From Vibrio coralliirubri (GTDB lineage Bacteria; Pseudomonadota; Gammaproteobacteria; Enterobacterales; Vibrionaceae), in assembly GCF_024347375.1 (NCBI RefSeq), contig NZ_AP025471.1, forward strand, positions 558,001 through 622,000: DNA of 64,000 nt. Reading direction: 5' to 3'. Below are positions 62,608 to 64,000 of this stretch, one piece after another. The notes under the pieces were generated by a model. The model had not been told where the DNA came from, ran no database searches, and was given only the letters and a program-made list of their open reading frames with translations. The number at the start of each line of letters is the position of its first letter. Within the stretch, counting starts at the first letter, position 1. The translations under genes were made by a program, and so were the position numbers.

Positions 62608-64000
62608 CTATAGATGCTCTAAGATGCTTAGACAACTCTTTTTAGCATCGCCAAACAGCATCTGCGTGTTCTCTTTGAAGAACAGTGGGTTTTGCACACC
62701 TGCGTAACCTGTATTCATCGAACGTTTGAATACGATAACATTCTGAGCGTTCCAAACTTCAAGTACTGGCATACCAGCAATTGGGCTGTTTGGATCTTCA
62801 AGTGCTGCAGGGTTTACGGTGTCATTCGCACCGATAACCAATACAGTATCTGTCTCATCGAAGTCATCGTTGATTTCGTCCATTTCCAGAACGATATCGT
62901 AAGGCACTTTAGCTTCAGCAAGCAGTACGTTCATGTGACCCGGTAACCTACCAGCAACTGGGTGGATACCAAATCGAACATTAATGCCCTGCGCTCGTAG
63001 TTTCTCAGTGATTTCATGTACTGGGTATTGTGCTTGAGCTACTGCCATGCCGTATCCAGGAGTGATGATTACTGACTTTGAGTTTTTCAGCATATCAGCC
63101 ACATCTTCAGCTGATGTTTCGCGGTGTTCACCCTGCTCTTCATCGCCATCAGACACAACCACTTCTTGGCCGAATCCACCAGCAATAACGCTGATGAAAG
63201 AGCGGTTCATCGCCTTACACATGATGTAAGACAGAATCGCACCCGACGAACCAACCAATGCACCAGTTACGATAAGCAAATCATTTGCAAGCATGAAACC
63301 TGCCGCGGCTGCTGCCCAACCAGAGTACGAGTTAAGCATAGAGACAACCACTGGCATATCTGCACCGCCAATCGATGCCACTAGGTGGTAACCGAATGCG
63401 AATGCGATAAGTGTCATCACCATAAGCGCGAACATGCTGCCGTCCGCTTTAACGAACATAATCATTAGCAATGTAGAAGCAACGATAGCCGCTAGGTTCC
63501 ACTTGTGCTTATGAGGGATGTTCAATGCAGACGAAGAGATAACGCCGCGAAGTTTACCAAACGCAACAATAGAACCCGTGAACGTCACCGCACCGATAAA
63601 CACGCCAAGGAACACTTCCACTAGGTGGATAACGTGCTCTGCATGAATATCTGCAGGGTTGATAGAAACAGCAGCAGGTGGATCAATATAGCTGTTGTAA
63701 CCCACAAGTACCGCCGCCATACCTACGAAGCTATGCAGAATTGCCACCAGCTCAGGCATCTCAGTCATTTCTACTTTTCTTGCGTAGTGGATACCAATAC
63801 CACCACCGATCACCATAGCAATGATGATCCATACAATACCTGCAGAGTGAGGGCCAAAGATCGTTGCGATCAACGCAATCGCCATACCCGTGATACCGTA
63901 ATAGTTACCTGCACGTGCAGATTCCTGTTTCGATAACCCAGCCAAGCTCATAATAAAGAATACAGCAGCAACAATATAAGCTGCTTGTACTAATCCTTCA
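62608..64000 (-). CDS. pntB: NAD(P) transhydrogenase beta subunit (5' end outside window)
   Basis: The frame is open to the end of the window (upstream residues [15 protein letters not shown] precede [11 protein letters not shown]), so the N-terminus is cut off by only a few codons. The multi-TM region is followed by the NADP-binding domain ([52 protein letters not shown]). PntB forms the proton-translocating enzyme with PntA that makes NADPH from NADH. Next to vxrA, as in V. cholerae. Confidence 0.95.
   Translation of the reverse strand, partial: EGLVQAAYIVAAVFFIMSLAGLSKQESARAGNYYGITGMAIALIATIFGPHSAGIVWIIIAMVIGGGIGIHYARKVEMTEMPELVAILHSFVGMAAVLVGYNSYIDPPAAVSINPADIHAEHVIHLVEVFLGVFIGAVTFTGSIVAFGKLRGVISSSALNIPHKHKWNLAAIVASTLLMIMFVKADGSMFALMVMTLIAFAFGYHLVASIGGADMPVVVSMLNSYSGWAAAAAGFMLANDLLIVTGALVGSSGAILSYIMCKAMNRSFISVIAGGFGQEVVVSDGDEEQGEHRETSAEDVADMLKNSKSVIITPGYGMAVAQAQYPVHEITEKLRAQGINVRFGIHPVAGRLPGHMNVLLAEAKVPYDIVLEMDEINDDFDETDTVLVIGANDTVNPAALEDPNSPIAGMPVLEVWNAQNVIVFKRSMNTGYAGVQNPLFFKENTQMLFGDAKKSCLSILEHL

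Overview
The window looks like the replication-terminus region of chromosome II of a Vibrio, probably close to the Splendidus clade. The Vxr (WigKR) cell-wall-stress operon sits beside pntB, yciH and a D-Ala-D-Ala ligase gene. As I recall it, this matches the V. cholerae chromosome II block from pnt and vxrABCDE through yciH to ddl. A 28-bp site at 38668-38695 has the architecture of a Vibrio dif site. Species and chromosome are inferred from gene content and synteny, not from a search.

Left part (1-38.5 kb), chromosomal genes: an SgrR-like regulator with a DMT exporter and a zinc-ribbon protein; a YjdF-like membrane protein; a 2OG-Fe(II) oxygenase; a J-domain protein; a second PBP2 (mrdA); an ABC-class ATPase (PF09818 type); a GAF-GGDEF-EAL protein; fabV; divergent tesA and the ybbA/ybbP-type ABC pair; an FAD oxidoreductase; the 5-oxoprolinase genes pxpABC; a TonB receptor-YfiR-diguanylate cyclase operon; galE; a 24-residue membrane peptide gene; a Fur-box-preceded haem receptor (hutA) with a divergent LysR gene; a patZ-type acyl-CoA synthetase/acetyltransferase; a SPOR lipoprotein; ddl; an orphan tyrosine recombinase; a DUF3319-like gene; and yciH. 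Two 264-bp MITE copies flanked by TA dinucleotides lie in this part.

Centre (38.7-53.4 kb), an inserted element. A tailless, membrane-containing (corticovirus/PM2-like) prophage lies between the complete dif site and a second Xer site (53338-53365) whose XerD arm is degenerate. That is the layout expected of an element integrated by the host XerC/XerD recombinases. The backbone is transcribed leftwards: a small leader gene and a candidate replication protein next to a hairpin-rich, DnaA-box-containing candidate origin; an operon with a zinc-ribbon membrane protein and the packaging ATPase; and a capsid/membrane/lysis operon with a double-jelly-roll-type capsid protein, several one-TM proteins, a fibre-like protein with eight 9-residue repeats, an M15 endolysin and a holin. 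Cargo sits at the left end: a DUF3653-like regulator, a Phd/ParE toxin-antitoxin module, an unassigned two-gene membrane cassette that could be a defence system, and a 4-fold beta-flower protein. Two 1502-bp copies of an IS1202/ISNCY-like insertion sequence each begin exactly 5 bp from the XerC arm of one of the two Xer sites.

Right part (54.9-64 kb): about 1.1 kb without a recognisable gene, a membrane diguanylate cyclase, the yoaH/vxrE-vxrD-vxrC-vxrB-vxrA operon (leftward) and the 3' portion of pntB. A perfect 11-bp inverted repeat covers the ribosome-binding site of yoaH.

The most unusual parts are the Xer-integrated corticovirus-like prophage, the IS pair placed at a fixed distance from both Xer sites, the shared operator-like motif before the two late phage operons, the candidate phage origin, and the 42.0-43.5 kb two-gene cassette.
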